A stretch of 30,006 nucleotides of DNA, taken from positions 1 through 30,006 of the forward strand of contig JBGQHV010000015.1 of NCBI GenBank assembly GCA_041498155.1. The letters are read 5' to 3'. Source of the stretch: DASTHG01 sp041498155. GTDB taxonomy: Bacteria > Gemmatimonadota > Gemmatimonadetes > Gemmatimonadales > GWC2-71-9. Positions 22,600-30,006 of this stretch are shown here, piece by piece (the stretch's first letter is position 1; every line of letters starts with the position of its first letter). The notes beneath the pieces were generated by a model that did no database searches, had not been told where the DNA came from, and was given only the letters and a program-made list of their open reading frames with translations. The translations under genes were made by a program, and so were the position numbers.

Positions 22600-23974
22600 C
22601 CATCGCCTGGACGATGTCCAGCATCATCGCCGTTCCGCGCCGCACGTTCTCGATCGAAATCCGCTCGTCGTTGCCGTGGACACCCGACTCCTGGTCGGCG
22701 GGGACGAGGAACGGGGCGTAGCCGTAGCTCGCGATCCCCAGATCCCGGAAGAAATGGCTGTCGGTGAAGCCCGTCGAGACCTGCGGAACGATCGCGGCAT
22801 CGGGGAAGTACTTGCGCGTCACTGCGACGAGCGCCCGGTACAGCGGCGTGTCGGCCGACGAGACGGCGGGCGTGAATCCCATGATCTGCTCGACCTTGAT
22901 GCCCGGGTCGTCGATGGCGGACGCGAGCTCCGCCAGAAAGGCGGCGTGATCCTGATCGGGCAGCAGGCGGCAATCGAGCTGGGCCTGCGCTTCGGGCGGA
23001 ATCACGTTGATCTTGGCGCTGCCCGTCAGCATGGTGATGGAGCAGGTGTTGCGCGTCAGCGCCGCCAGATCGGGGGCGTCGATCTGCAGCCGGAGCAGCG
23101 TGTTGCGGTCTTGGACCGAGTGCGCGATATCGCCGAAGGCGTCCCGCCACTGCGGCGCGGCGTTGGGCGCCAGGCCCTTGAAGTAGGCGTCCACCGCGGG
23201 GACGATTCGGGGCGTGAAGTCATAGGTCTGAATCCGGTACAGCGCGCGGATCAGCCGATTGACCGCCGAGGCGACGGGCGGGATCGAGCCGTGGCTCGGC
23301 TTGTCGGTCGCCACCAGCCGCAGCCACAGGGGCACCTTTTGCGTGACCTCGATCCCGAAGCGGCGGCGGCCGTCCTCCACCGTACCGTCTCCGCCTTCGT
23401 TCAGCACGAAGCCGGCGCCGCGAAACGCTTCGGGATGGTTCTTGACCACCCACCCGGCGCCGAAGGCGCCACCGGCTTCTTCGTCGGCCGTGGCGATGAA
23501 GATCACGTCCCGGGTGAGCGGCACGCGCATGCGGTGCAGCGCGAGGAAGGCTTCCAGCTCCACGATGCCCAGGGTCTTCGTGTCGAGCGTGCCGCGACCG
23601 AACAGGTCCCCGTTCTGCACCGTCGCCGCGAACGGATCCACCCGCCAGAAACGCGGATCGGCGGGAACGACGTCCATGTGGTGCAGCAGCACCAACGCAG
23701 GCTCCGCGCCGCCTTTGAGACGGGCCCAGACGTTGCCCCGCCCCGGCGCCGACGAGGCGGTATCGAAGGGAATCCCCTCGTCGTGGAAGATGCGGGCGAA
23801 AAAGCGCATCGTCTCCGCTTCGTTGCCGGGAGGATTCGTCGTGTTGATGTGGACGTACTCGGCGATGCGGCGGACCGCCTCGTCTTGCAGCGCGTTCAGA
23901 TCGACCGGCGTTTGCGCGCCGAGGGGAGCCGCGGCGACGAGGAGGCCGGCCCAGAGGTGATGTGGTAGACGCAT
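22568..23974 (-). CDS. Secreted M20-family metallopeptidase
   Basis: A signal peptide (ending APLGAQ, residue 21) leads to an M20/M25/M40 dizinc exopeptidase domain. Metal ligands: His99 and Asp101 (LLHHMDVVPAD), Asp in GRGTLDTKTLG, catalytic Glu pair in ATADEEAGGAF, and His in ESGVHGNDERIS at the end. A dimerisation (lid) domain is inserted at about residues 200-340. Such enzymes cleave peptides or N-acyl amino acids outside the cytoplasm; the substrate is not known. It starts three bases after the stop of hemG on the same strand, so both may share a transcript. Its 3' end overlaps the kinase gene by 32 bases. Confidence 0.92.
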   Translation of the reverse strand: MRLPHHLWAGLLVAAAPLGAQTPVDLNALQDEAVRRIAEYVHINTTNPPGNEAETMRFFARIFHDEGIPFDTASSAPGRGNVWARLKGGAEPALVLLHHMDVVPADPRFWRVDPFAATVQNGDLFGRGTLDTKTLGIVELEAFLALHRMRVPLTRDVIFIATADEEAGGAFGAGWVVKNHPEAFRGAGFVLNEGGDGTVEDGRRRFGIEVTQKVPLWLRLVATDKPSHGSIPPVASAVNRLIRALYRIQTYDFTPRIVPAVDAYFKGLAPNAAPQWRDAFGDIAHSVQDRNTLLRLQIDAPDLAALTRNTCSITMLTGSAKINVIPPEAQAQLDCRLLPDQDHAAFLAELASAIDDPGIKVEQIMGFTPAVSSADTPLYRALVAVTRKYFPDAAIVPQVSTGFTDSHFFRDLGIASYGYAPFLVPADQESGVHGNDERISIENVRRGTAMMLDIVQAMVTAASGAPAR

Positions 23975-23977
23975 CCT

Positions 23978-24556
23978 TTAACGTGAAGCCGCGACCGCCA
24001 ATGCGCCAGGGATCGTACGCTCCGTCTGGTGAGCGAACTCTCGGGCGAACGCATCGAGATCGTCCCAGTCGGTGTACTCGTAGTCGCGCGTCGTATCGGT
24101 GTCCGCGCTTATTTTCGCGACCATGCGGCGCATCATCCACTTTTTGAGCCAGCCGTACCGCGTGTAGGGCAGCGCCCCCGCAACCGGTTTGACGAGCGTC
24201 GGCCGCCAACCGGTGCGGCGCAGGAATCGCAGGATGATGTCCTGGACTTCCTGATGTACCTCGGGCCGCTTCTCGAGTACCGCCAGGCAGACCGAGAGGA
24301 ACGCGCTGGGCATGCGGGAGAGCTGCTCGGCGTGCGCCTGCACCCAGCGCCGCACCGGCCCCTGGTAGCTCCCGATGTGGATCGACGCCGCGACGACGAT
24401 GCCGTCGTATCGCTCCGGCCATGCGTCGGTCGAGACGCGCCCGGCGTGCGCAACCGTCACGTCCCATCCCAGGGCGCGGAAGATCTCTCCGAGCCTCGTC
24501 GCGATCTTGGCGGTGTGGCCGTCTGTCGTACCGTACAGGACCAGGATGCGGGACAT
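23978..24556 (-). CDS. hemG: Protoporphyrinogen IX dehydrogenase (quinone), flavodoxin type
   Basis: HemG oxidises protoporphyrinogen IX to protoporphyrin IX in haem synthesis, passing electrons to quinone. The 192-residue protein has the flavodoxin FMN loop ILVLYGTTDGHTAKIA at the start and VVAASIHIGSYQGPVR, then an insert and KKWMMRRMVAKISADTDTTR followed by EYTDWDDLDAFA, which match HemG of enterobacteria closely (the 'KK.MMR.I....GDTD..REYEYTDW' end). The family is related to but distinct from plain flavodoxins. It is the first gene of the pair with the M20 peptidase. The monohaem cytochrome c gene diverges from it, 166 bases away. Confidence 0.88.
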   Translation of the reverse strand: MSRILVLYGTTDGHTAKIATRLGEIFRALGWDVTVAHAGRVSTDAWPERYDGIVVAASIHIGSYQGPVRRWVQAHAEQLSRMPSAFLSVCLAVLEKRPEVHQEVQDIILRFLRRTGWRPTLVKPVAGALPYTRYGWLKKWMMRRMVAKISADTDTTRDYEYTDWDDLDAFAREFAHQTERTIPGALAVAASR

Positions 24557-24604
24557 GCCTCTACCTCGAGATGGAAGCCACCGAAACCTCGCTCTTCGAT
24601 TCTA

Positions 24605-24634
24605 AAGACAGCCTGAAGCTCCATGTAGTAGAAT
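24605..24634 (+). promoter_or_regulatory. Possible promoter before the cytochrome c-KOR operon
   Basis: AAGACA (24605-24610), 18-base spacer, TAGAAT (24629-24634). The -10 is good, the -35 moderate. The leader to the ATG at 24723 would be about 82 bases. No regulator site recognised in the 166-base gap to hemG. Confidence 0.35.
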
Positions 24635-24722
24635 CACGGGACGTGGCCTGAAGAAGTGTTCGCCGGACCTTCACCGGATTTCGACGGCGCCTTCCCTACA
24701 CTGCGTTCATGGAGGCGCCCAT

Positions 24723-25115
24723 ATGAACAGGACATGGCTCGCCGGTGCACTGGGATTGATAGCGATGGCGACGGTGGCCGCTCGCGCGACGCGGCCCGGA
24801 GCGCGCGATCCACGCGCCGCGATCTTCCTGCAGCGCGGCTGCAGCGAGTGTCACGCGATTTCCGCCCTCCAGGTCCGAGCCTCGAAAGACGTCGGGCCCG
24901 ACCTGAGCTACGCGTACGGGGACGTGGTGATCCGCTACGGCGTCGATCTCGAGGCGTTTCTCGATCATCCGTCCGGCGTGATGCGGTTGATGCTGGCATC
25001 GCACCTGCACCTGAGCGCGGCCGACCGCGACTCCATCTTGCAGATCCTCAAGGGGTTATACCTCGAGCGCCGGGCGAGTGCGCCCTTCACGCTGCCTTCG
25101 CGAGTTCTTCATTAG
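24723..25115 (+). CDS. Monohaem c-type cytochrome, secreted
   Basis: GGAGG lies nine bases before the ATG. Residues 1-25 are a signal peptide or anchor (LAGALGLIAMATVA). The haem site is CSECH at about residues 40-44 (RGCSECHAIS). Downstream, DHPSGVMRLMLASH offers the axial Met. The size (130 aa, one haem) fits a class I cytochrome c domain acting in the periplasm. It lies 20 bases upstream of the GltD-like gene on the same strand and probably shares its transcript, although the products act on opposite sides of the membrane, so a direct redox link with the cytoplasmic KOR proteins is not obvious. Confidence 0.88.
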   Translation: MNRTWLAGALGLIAMATVAARATRPGARDPRAAIFLQRGCSECHAISALQVRASKDVGPDLSYAYGDVVIRYGVDLEAFLDHPSGVMRLMLASHLHLSAADRDSILQILKGLYLERRASAPFTLPSRVLH

Positions 25116-25135
25116 CGAAGCGGTACGTAAGCCGT

Positions 25136-26497
25136 GTGGACGGGACCATCCCAATCGCCCAAGCGCCGGCGCTGCCCACGGCATTGCAGCAGCCACTGGA
25201 CGACACCGACGCGGTGTTGGAAGCCGACCGGTGTCTCCGCTGCGGCGGACCAACCGCCCGGGCGCCGTGCACGCTTGCGTGCCCTACCGAAGTCGACGTG
25301 CCGGGTTTCCTCGACGCCATCACCCGCGGCGATCTGCAGTCCGCGGCGACCATCATCTTCTCGGCCAACGCGCTGGGCGGATCGTGCGCGCGGGTATGCC
25401 CCGTCGAGGAGCTGTGCCAGCGGGCCTGCGTCCTCGATACGCGGGGACGCCGGCCGATAGAGATCGCGCGGCTGCAGCGCTACGCCGCTGATTGGGCGCT
25501 GGGGCGCGGCGCCGTCCCACTGCACCCGGGCCCGCGAAACGGGAAACGGGTGACGGTGCTCGGCGCCGGACCGGCAGGGCTGGGCTGCGCCGCCACACTG
25601 GTGCGCCTGGGGTACGCGGTGACGGTCGTGGACGCCCGAGCGGAGGTCGGCGGCCTGGTCCGTTACGCCATCGCGCCCTACCGCTTGGTGCGCGAGCCGC
25701 TCCCGGCTGAGGCGGCCCGCCTCGCCGACGCGGGCGTCGAGTTCCGGTTCGAGTATCCGGTCGACCGGCCGGAAGTGCTGCGGGCGCTGGAGCAGGAAGC
25801 GGACGCGCTGTTCCTGGGCGTCGGCCTGGGCAGCGATGCCGAGGTCCCCTACCCCGGCGATCATCTCCCAGGCGTATGGGACTCGCTCCCGTTCATCGAG
25901 GCGCTCAAGCTCGATCATCCACCCCGCGTGGGTGAGCACGCGCTGGTGGTGGGTGGGGGCAACACCGCCATCGACGTCGCCCGAGAGGCGCTGCGGCTCG
26001 GAGCGCGACACGTCACGCTCCTCTACCGACGCACGGAAAAGGAAATGCCGGCCTACGCCCACGAGGTGCGCGAAGCCCGCGAGGAAGGGGTGGCGTTCCA
26101 GTTTCTGGCGGAGCCGGTGCGGTTTCTGGGCGACGGGCACGTGGAGCAGGTCGAATGCCGCCGCATGCGCCTCGGCGCGCCCGACGCCTCGGGACGGTCC
26201 CGGCCCGAACCGGTCGCCGGAAGCGAGTTCCTGCTCCCGGCCGACACGCTGATCATGGCGATCGGCCAGCAGCGCCGCCTCGAGCTGTTCTCCTGGATCG
26301 ACGGCCTGCGGCTCGATCACGGACTCGTGGTGACGGACCCGGTGTCGGGACAGACAAGCGCGCCGAAGTACTTCGCGGGGGGTGACGCGGTGAACGGTGG
26401 AGCGACGGTGGTACAGGCCGTACACGCGGGCACGGTCGCCGCGCACGGGATCGACCGGTATCTGCGCGGCGCCAACCAAGCTCAGGGGGCGGCGTGA
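25136..26497 (+). CDS. GltD-like NAD(P)H-dependent flavoprotein (FeS + FAD), KOR-associated
   Basis: The 453-residue protein has the DPYD/GltD layout. Cysteines 33, 36, 45, 49 and 84, 88, 94, 98 bind two [4Fe-4S] clusters (DRCLRCGGPTARAPCTLACP). FAD binding GAGPAGLG lies at 143-150, followed by EVGGLVRYAIAPYRL, and the NAD(P)H site is VGGGNTAIDVAREALRLGA at about 280-298. TLIMAIGQ and YFAGGDAVNGGATVVQAV complete the pattern. No GltB (glutamate synthase large subunit) is here; instead it is joined by overlap to ferredoxin and KOR subunits. In 2-oxoglutarate:NADP+ oxidoreductases of some anaerobic aromatic degraders a similar flavoprotein subunit moves electrons between KOR and NADP(H), so this role is likely. 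The GTG at 25136 was chosen because it is the first start after the cytochrome gene's stop. Confidence 0.88.
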   Translation: MDGTIPIAQAPALPTALQQPLDDTDAVLEADRCLRCGGPTARAPCTLACPTEVDVPGFLDAITRGDLQSAATIIFSANALGGSCARVCPVEELCQRACVLDTRGRRPIEIARLQRYAADWALGRGAVPLHPGPRNGKRVTVLGAGPAGLGCAATLVRLGYAVTVVDARAEVGGLVRYAIAPYRLVREPLPAEAARLADAGVEFRFEYPVDRPEVLRALEQEADALFLGVGLGSDAEVPYPGDHLPGVWDSLPFIEALKLDHPPRVGEHALVVGGGNTAIDVAREALRLGARHVTLLYRRTEKEMPAYAHEVREAREEGVAFQFLAEPVRFLGDGHVEQVECRRMRLGAPDASGRSRPEPVAGSEFLLPADTLIMAIGQQRRLELFSWIDGLRLDHGLVVTDPVSGQTSAPKYFAGGDAVNGGATVVQAVHAGTVAAHGIDRYLRGANQAQGAA

Positions 26498-26742
26498 TCC
26501 CGGGCTTCGCGCGCTATGCGCAGGGAGCCGCCGCGCTCCACGTCAACCGGGCCTGGTGCAAAGGGTGCAACCTGTGCATCGCGGCCTGCCCCAGCGGCAT
26601 CCTGGCGCTCGACGCCGACCAGCGGATCGCGGTAGGCGACATCGGCCGCTGCATCTTCTGCGGCCTGTGCTCGGTGCGCTGTCCCGACTTCGTGTTCGTG
26701 CTCGAGCGGCCGTCGCTCGGATCCGTGGAGGCGCGCGCATGA
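26494..26742 (+). CDS. 2[4Fe-4S] ferredoxin / KOR delta-type subunit
   Basis: The 82-residue protein has two classic cluster motifs, CKGCNLCIAACP and CIFCGLCSVRCP. It starts with GTG overlapping the stop of the flavoprotein gene (GTGA) and ends overlapping the korA ATG (ATGA). That tight coupling suggests it is a structural delta (KorD/PorD) subunit that passes electrons from the thiamine-diphosphate enzyme to the flavoprotein, rather than a free ferredoxin. Confidence 0.93.
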   Translation: MIPGFARYAQGAAALHVNRAWCKGCNLCIAACPSGILALDADQRIAVGDIGRCIFCGLCSVRCPDFVFVLERPSLGSVEARA

Positions 26743-27848
26743 AGCTGATCCAGGGCAACGAGGCCTGCGCACTCGGCGCGATGCGAGCCGGGTGCCGCTT
26801 CTTCGCGGGGTATCCGATCACGCCGGCGACGGAAATCATGGAATGGATGGCGCGCCTGCTGCCTCCCAAGGGCGGCGTCTTCATTCAGATGGAAGACGAG
26901 ATCGCGGCGCTCGCCGCCGTGATCGGCGCGTCCTGGGGCGGCGCGAAAGCGATGACGGCGACGTCCGGGCCCGGCTTCTCGCTGATGCAGGAGCACTTGG
27001 GCTATGCCGCGATGACCGAAACACCGTGCGTCGTGGTGGACTCGCAGCGGGGCGGCCCGAGCACCGGGTTGCCGACCCTGCCGGCGCAAGGCGATGTCAT
27101 GCAGGCCCGGTGGGGGTCACACGGTGACCGCCCGGCGATCGTGCTCACGGCGTCGTCGGTGCGGGACGTGTACGAAGTGACGGTCGCGGCGTTCAATCTT
27201 GCCGAGACGTATCGCCTCCCCGTGGTCTTGCTGCTCGACGCCCTGCTGTCGCACATGCGCGAGAACGTGGAGCTGCCGGAAGTGACGGTGGTGGACCGGC
27301 GCAAGCCGGATGCGACCGGCGCGTTCCAGCCCTTCGCCTCGACCGCGTTCCAGGCCTTCGGCGACGGCGCGCCGATCGTGGTGACCGGCCTCGCCCACGC
27401 CGACTCCGGCCGTCCCCGGGCCTCCGACGGTCCAAACCTGGAGCGGATGCTGCGGCGCTCGATCGACCGGCTCGAGACGGACCGCGACGCGATCACGCGC
27501 TATCGCGGCATCGGGCTGGAGGACGCGGATCACCTGATCCTCACGTACGGTATCACCGCCCGCAGCGCCGCCGGAGCGGTCCAGCAGCTGCGGGCCGAGG
27601 GCCTGCGCGTCGGTCTGCTGGAGCTGCAGACGCTGTGGCCGTTCCCCGACCGCCTGGTGGTCGATCTGGCGTCGCGCGTGGAAAACGTCGTGGTCGTCGA
27701 GCTGAACCTGGGGCAGCTCGTGATGGCGGTACGGGCCGCGATCGGTGGCGCGGCGCCGGTGCGCCACCTGGGCCGTGCCGACGGGCGGCTCTTCAGTCCC
27801 GAGGAGATCGCCGCCGCGGTGCGCGCGGGCGAGGTGGCCCATGCCTAG
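26739..27848 (+). CDS. korA: 2-oxoacid:ferredoxin oxidoreductase, alpha subunit
   Basis: The 369-residue protein begins MKLIQGNEACALGAMRAG and has AGYPITPATEIMEWMA, TATSGPGFSLMQEHLGYA and PCVVVDSQRGGPSTGLPTL, the pyrimidine-binding domain I signatures of the alpha subunit. The later part (LLELQTLWPFPDRLV, VVVELNLGQLVMAVR) is domain II. The GYPITP and QRGGPSTGLPT forms are those seen in 2-oxoglutarate-type enzymes, but the true 2-oxoacid cannot be told by sequence. With beta and gamma subunits it makes acyl-CoA + CO2 from 2-oxoacid + CoA, giving electrons to ferredoxin, or runs in reverse to fix CO2. It overlaps korB by eight bases. Confidence 0.93.
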   Translation: MKLIQGNEACALGAMRAGCRFFAGYPITPATEIMEWMARLLPPKGGVFIQMEDEIAALAAVIGASWGGAKAMTATSGPGFSLMQEHLGYAAMTETPCVVVDSQRGGPSTGLPTLPAQGDVMQARWGSHGDRPAIVLTASSVRDVYEVTVAAFNLAETYRLPVVLLLDALLSHMRENVELPEVTVVDRRKPDATGAFQPFASTAFQAFGDGAPIVVTGLAHADSGRPRASDGPNLERMLRRSIDRLETDRDAITRYRGIGLEDADHLILTYGITARSAAGAVQQLRAEGLRVGLLELQTLWPFPDRLVVDLASRVENVVVVELNLGQLVMAVRAAIGGAAPVRHLGRADGRLFSPEEIAAAVRAGEVAHA

Positions 27849-28659
27849 AGTCGGCCAGGACCTGCGACAATACCTGCAGCTGGACGCCATGCCGCACGTC
27901 TGGTGCCCCGGCTGCGGACACGGCCAGGTGGCGCGCGGGCTGGCCACGGCCTTCGAACGGCTGTCGCTGCCGCTCGAGCGGCTGGTGCTGGTCGGCGGCA
28001 TCGGCTGCTCCGGACGGACGCCGTTCTACTTCAACGCCAACGCGCTGCACACCACCCACGGCCGGGCGCTCGCGTTCGCCACCGGCCTGAAGCTCACGCG
28101 CCCAGAGCTCACGGTGATCGCCACCATGGGGGACGGCGACACTGCGGCGATCGGGGGCAACCATTTCATTCATGCCTGCCGGCGCAACATCGACATCACG
28201 GCGATCGTGTACAACAACGGCATTTACGGCATGACCGGGGGCCAGCAGGCGCCGACGACGCCGCGGGGCGCGCGCTCGGTGACGACGCCGCTCGGCAGCC
28301 TCGAGCCCCCGTTCGACATCGTCCAGTTGGCGCTCGCCGCCGGCGCGACGTTCGTGGCGCGCAGCACGACGTTCGATTTCGACGAGCTGCCCGCGCTCAT
28401 CGTCGACGCGGTGCGCCATCCCGGCTTCGCCGTGGTCGAAGTGCTCACGCAATGCCCGACGTACTACGGACGCATGAACGAGCTGGGCGACGCGGTGGCG
28501 ATGCTCGATTACGAGCGCGACCTCACGACACCCCAGAGGGAAATCACCAAGGAAGGACTCGCCGGCCGGCGCCCGCTCGGCGTGTTCCGGCGCGAGATCG
28601 CCCCCGAGTACACCGCGCAGTACGCCGAGCTGTGTGCGCGTCAGGCGGAACGCCCATGA
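27841..28659 (+). CDS. korB: 2-oxoacid:ferredoxin oxidoreductase, beta subunit (thiamine diphosphate binding)
   Basis: The 272-residue protein has WCPGCGHGQV (Cys22, Cys25), GGIGCSGRTPF (Cys56) and EVLTQCPTYYGRMN (Cys near 204), the four ligands of the proximal [4Fe-4S] cluster. TPP/Mg binding is shown by ATMGDGDTAAIGGNHF followed by VYNNGIYGMTGGQQAPTTP. Length and motifs match stand-alone KorB/OorB proteins. The ATG at 27841 lies eight bases before the korA stop ends. It overlaps korC by four bases (ATGA), so all subunits are translationally coupled. Confidence 0.95.
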   Translation: MPRVGQDLRQYLQLDAMPHVWCPGCGHGQVARGLATAFERLSLPLERLVLVGGIGCSGRTPFYFNANALHTTHGRALAFATGLKLTRPELTVIATMGDGDTAAIGGNHFIHACRRNIDITAIVYNNGIYGMTGGQQAPTTPRGARSVTTPLGSLEPPFDIVQLALAAGATFVARSTTFDFDELPALIVDAVRHPGFAVVEVLTQCPTYYGRMNELGDAVAMLDYERDLTTPQREITKEGLAGRRPLGVFRREIAPEYTAQYAELCARQAERP

Positions 28660-29228
28660 CGCCCGGCGATCCGGTCCAGGTGCGCTTCGCCGGCACCGGC
28701 GGCCAGGGGGTGATGCTGGCCGGCGTGCTCGTGGCCGAAGCGGGGATGCACGACGGGTTGCACGTCGTGTCGACGCAGAGCTACGGTCCCGAAGCGCGGC
28801 TGGGCGCGGCCAAGTCCGAGGTCATCCTGTCGCGCCACGAGATCGTGCTTCCCGAAGTCCGCGTGCCGGACGTCATCGTGTGCCTGTCGGCCGACGCCTG
28901 GCGCAAGCACGGCCGGCCGCTCGCGGCCGGCGGCCTGCGGATCGTCGACGAGCGCGCGATCCCACCCGGTGAGGAATCCGCACCCGACACTGTCGTCCTG
29001 CCGCTTCTCGCGACCGCCCGGGACCTGGGGCCCGGTGGCGAGCTCAGCGCGAACGTAGTGGCGTTGGGGGCGTTCATCGTCCTGACCGGCGTCGTGTCGG
29101 AGACGAGTGTGCAACGCGCACTCCGCAGCCGCATCAAGCCGGCGTTGCTGGAGCTGAACGAGCGCGCGCTCGCCGCGGGCCAGGCACTCGCGGCCGGTGC
29201 CGCCGTGCTCGCCCGCCAACCGGAGTGA
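28656..29228 (+). CDS. korC: 2-oxoacid:ferredoxin oxidoreductase, gamma subunit
   Basis: The 190-residue protein has the gamma-domain signature VRFAGTGGQGVMLAGVLVAE and STQSYGPEARLGAAKSEVIL (CoA-binding domain), and ANVVALGAFIVLTGVV near its end. This subunit is separate here, not fused to alpha as in some KorA proteins, giving a complete alpha-beta-gamma-delta set together with the ferredoxin. It overlaps korB by four bases and overlaps the ArsA-like ATPase gene by four bases (GTGA). Confidence 0.93.
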   Translation: MTPGDPVQVRFAGTGGQGVMLAGVLVAEAGMHDGLHVVSTQSYGPEARLGAAKSEVILSRHEIVLPEVRVPDVIVCLSADAWRKHGRPLAAGGLRIVDERAIPPGEESAPDTVVLPLLATARDLGPGGELSANVVALGAFIVLTGVVSETSVQRALRSRIKPALLELNERALAAGQALAAGAAVLARQPE

Positions 29229-30006
29229 CCCGCACCCACGTCTTTCTGGGCAAAGGGGGAGTCGGGAAGACCACCTGTGCCGCGGCGACCGCCCTGTGCT
29301 ATGCGGAGGCGGGCGAGCGGACCCTCGCCATCTCGACCGATCCCACTCCGTCGTTGTCGCACATCTTCGAGCTGCCGGGTCGCCAGCGGGAGCGGGAAGT
29401 CCTCGCCGGTCTGGTCCTGACGGAACTGGGATTGGAAGAGGTGCGAGCGATGTGGGACGAGCGATTCGGGCGTGAGGTGTACGCCGTCTTCTCGGCGTTC
29501 GTCGACATCGAGTACGCGACCTTCGTCGAATTCGTGACGTCGGTGCTGCCCGGGCTGAACGAGGAGTTCATGGTGGATCAGATCCGGCGCCTCGCTAGGG
29601 ACAGCGATTACCGGCACATCGTATGGGACACCGCTCCTCTCGGGCAGACGCTGGCGCTGCTCGAGACACCCTCACTGCTGGCCGAGCACCTGCGCATGGC
29701 ACCACGCATCTACTCGCACCTGCGGACGTCGGGTGCGCGGCGTGAGTCGGTGATGGCGGCGCTGAAGCGCTGGGACGAGCTGGCGAGCGAGTGCATGGCG
29801 TTCCTGCGCGATGCCGTCAGCTTTTCGATGGTTACGATCCCCGAGGCCCTGGCGGTCCGGCAGCTGGACGGTGTCTGCGCCGAGCTAGAGCGCCACGGGC
29901 TGCGGGTCGACCGCCTGATCGTGAACAACGTGGTCGAGGCCGGGGACTCGGCGTTCCTGAGAGAGAAGGCCGGGCATCAGGCGCCGCACCTGGAGCTGCT
30001 CCGGAA
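29225..30006 (+). CDS. ArsA/Get3-like ATPase, N-terminal part (3' end outside window)
   Basis: The frame opens with GTG overlapping the korC stop (GTGA) and stays open to the window end (about 260 residues). It has the deviant Walker A FLGKGGVGKTT, STDPTPSLSHIF (the 'STDPAHSL' switch of ArsA/Get3), and the Walker B/A' segment VWDTAPLGQTLALLETP, matching DTAPTGHTLRLL of ArsA. Family members use ATP to control arsenite pumps (ArsA) or to escort tail-anchored membrane proteins (Get3); bacterial ones are often unassigned. It is likely to be part of the KOR operon, not of the ars operon 16 kb away, and no ArsB is present. A role in assembly or activation of KOR is a guess. Confidence 0.85.
   Translation, partial: MTRTHVFLGKGGVGKTTCAAATALCYAEAGERTLAISTDPTPSLSHIFELPGRQREREVLAGLVLTELGLEEVRAMWDERFGREVYAVFSAFVDIEYATFVEFVTSVLPGLNEEFMVDQIRRLARDSDYRHIVWDTAPLGQTLALLETPSLLAEHLRMAPRIYSHLRTSGARRESVMAALKRWDELASECMAFLRDAVSFSMVTIPEALAVRQLDGVCAELERHGLRVDRLIVNNVVEAGDSAFLREKAGHQAPHLELLR

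Noticed and set aside
24656..25135. N-terminal extension of the GltD-like frame
   Set aside because: It overlaps the cytochrome c gene in another frame; family proteins start close to the first cysteine group, as does GTG 25136.
25136..26497. Glutamate synthase small subunit (gltD) proper
   Set aside because: No gltB neighbour is present and the gene is coupled to ferredoxin and KOR subunits.
29225..30006. ArsA-like ATPase as part of arsenic resistance
   Set aside because: No ArsB or other ars gene is near it, it is coupled by overlap to the KOR gamma subunit, and the ars operon is far away with its own operators.
1..30006. CRISPR arrays, insertion sequences, tRNA or rRNA genes, attachment sites
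   Set aside because: I saw no regularly spaced repeats, transposase frames, tRNA-like cloverleaf or long direct repeats; no gene-free stretch is longer than about 300 bases.

Overview
The window is high-GC, densely coded bacterial chromosome. Dominant GTG/ATG starts, very short gaps, and several family types point to Gemmatimonadota or a close relative: a Hanks kinase fused to a FlgO/TolB-like domain and TPRs, many secreted hydrolases ending their signal peptides in 'AQ', a PQQ dehydrogenase, and LytS/LytTR pairs. This is inference from family resemblance; no marker gene for taxonomy is present. I see no insertion sequence, tRNA, rRNA or CRISPR array.

Layout. 1-3.5 kb: end of an acyltransferase-3 gene, a small secreted protein, a Crp/Fnr regulator, and a translationally coupled CotH-like/DUF4956 pair. 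3.5-6.5 kb: a lipoprotein, a secreted esterase-like hydrolase, and a TonB-family protein. 6.5-10.7 kb (minus strand): PQQ-dependent dehydrogenase, LytS-type histidine kinase, LytTR response regulator in one tight operon. 10.8-12.77 kb (minus): a compact arsenic operon arsR-arsM-arsC plus a 66-residue membrane protein, with two ArsR-type operators (ATCAA-N6-TTGAT), one inside the promoter and one just before arsM; no efflux pump is present. 12.8-14.15 kb (minus): an HTH regulator followed by ogt.

14.2-15.3 kb holds the most unusual arrangement: a CxxCGG mini-protein, a translation initiation factor IF-1 gene and a zinc-ribbon mini-protein on the plus strand, facing a paralogous CxxCGG mini-protein on the minus strand. 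The two converging units have promoters that share a 15-bp element (TAGTRAAGTARRCTA) at exactly the same place between -35 and -10, and the minus-strand unit has an intrinsic terminator in its leader. The HTH-ogt operon diverges from the plus-strand unit, so its HTH protein is a candidate common regulator.

15.3-20.3 kb (minus): membrane alpha/beta hydrolase, patatin-like phospholipase with membrane tail, and a TerB-like/DUF697 protein. 20.4-22.6 kb: the kinase-TPR protein, whose 3' end overlaps convergently with an M20 peptidase that follows hemG. 24.7-30 kb (plus): monohaem cytochrome c, GltD-like flavoprotein, 2x[4Fe-4S] ferredoxin, 2-oxoacid:ferredoxin oxidoreductase alpha, beta and gamma subunits, and an ArsA/Get3-like ATPase running off the window. 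From the flavoprotein on, every gene overlaps the next, so this looks like a single module linking a CoA-forming 2-oxoacid oxidoreductase to NAD(P)H through the ferredoxin and flavoprotein.
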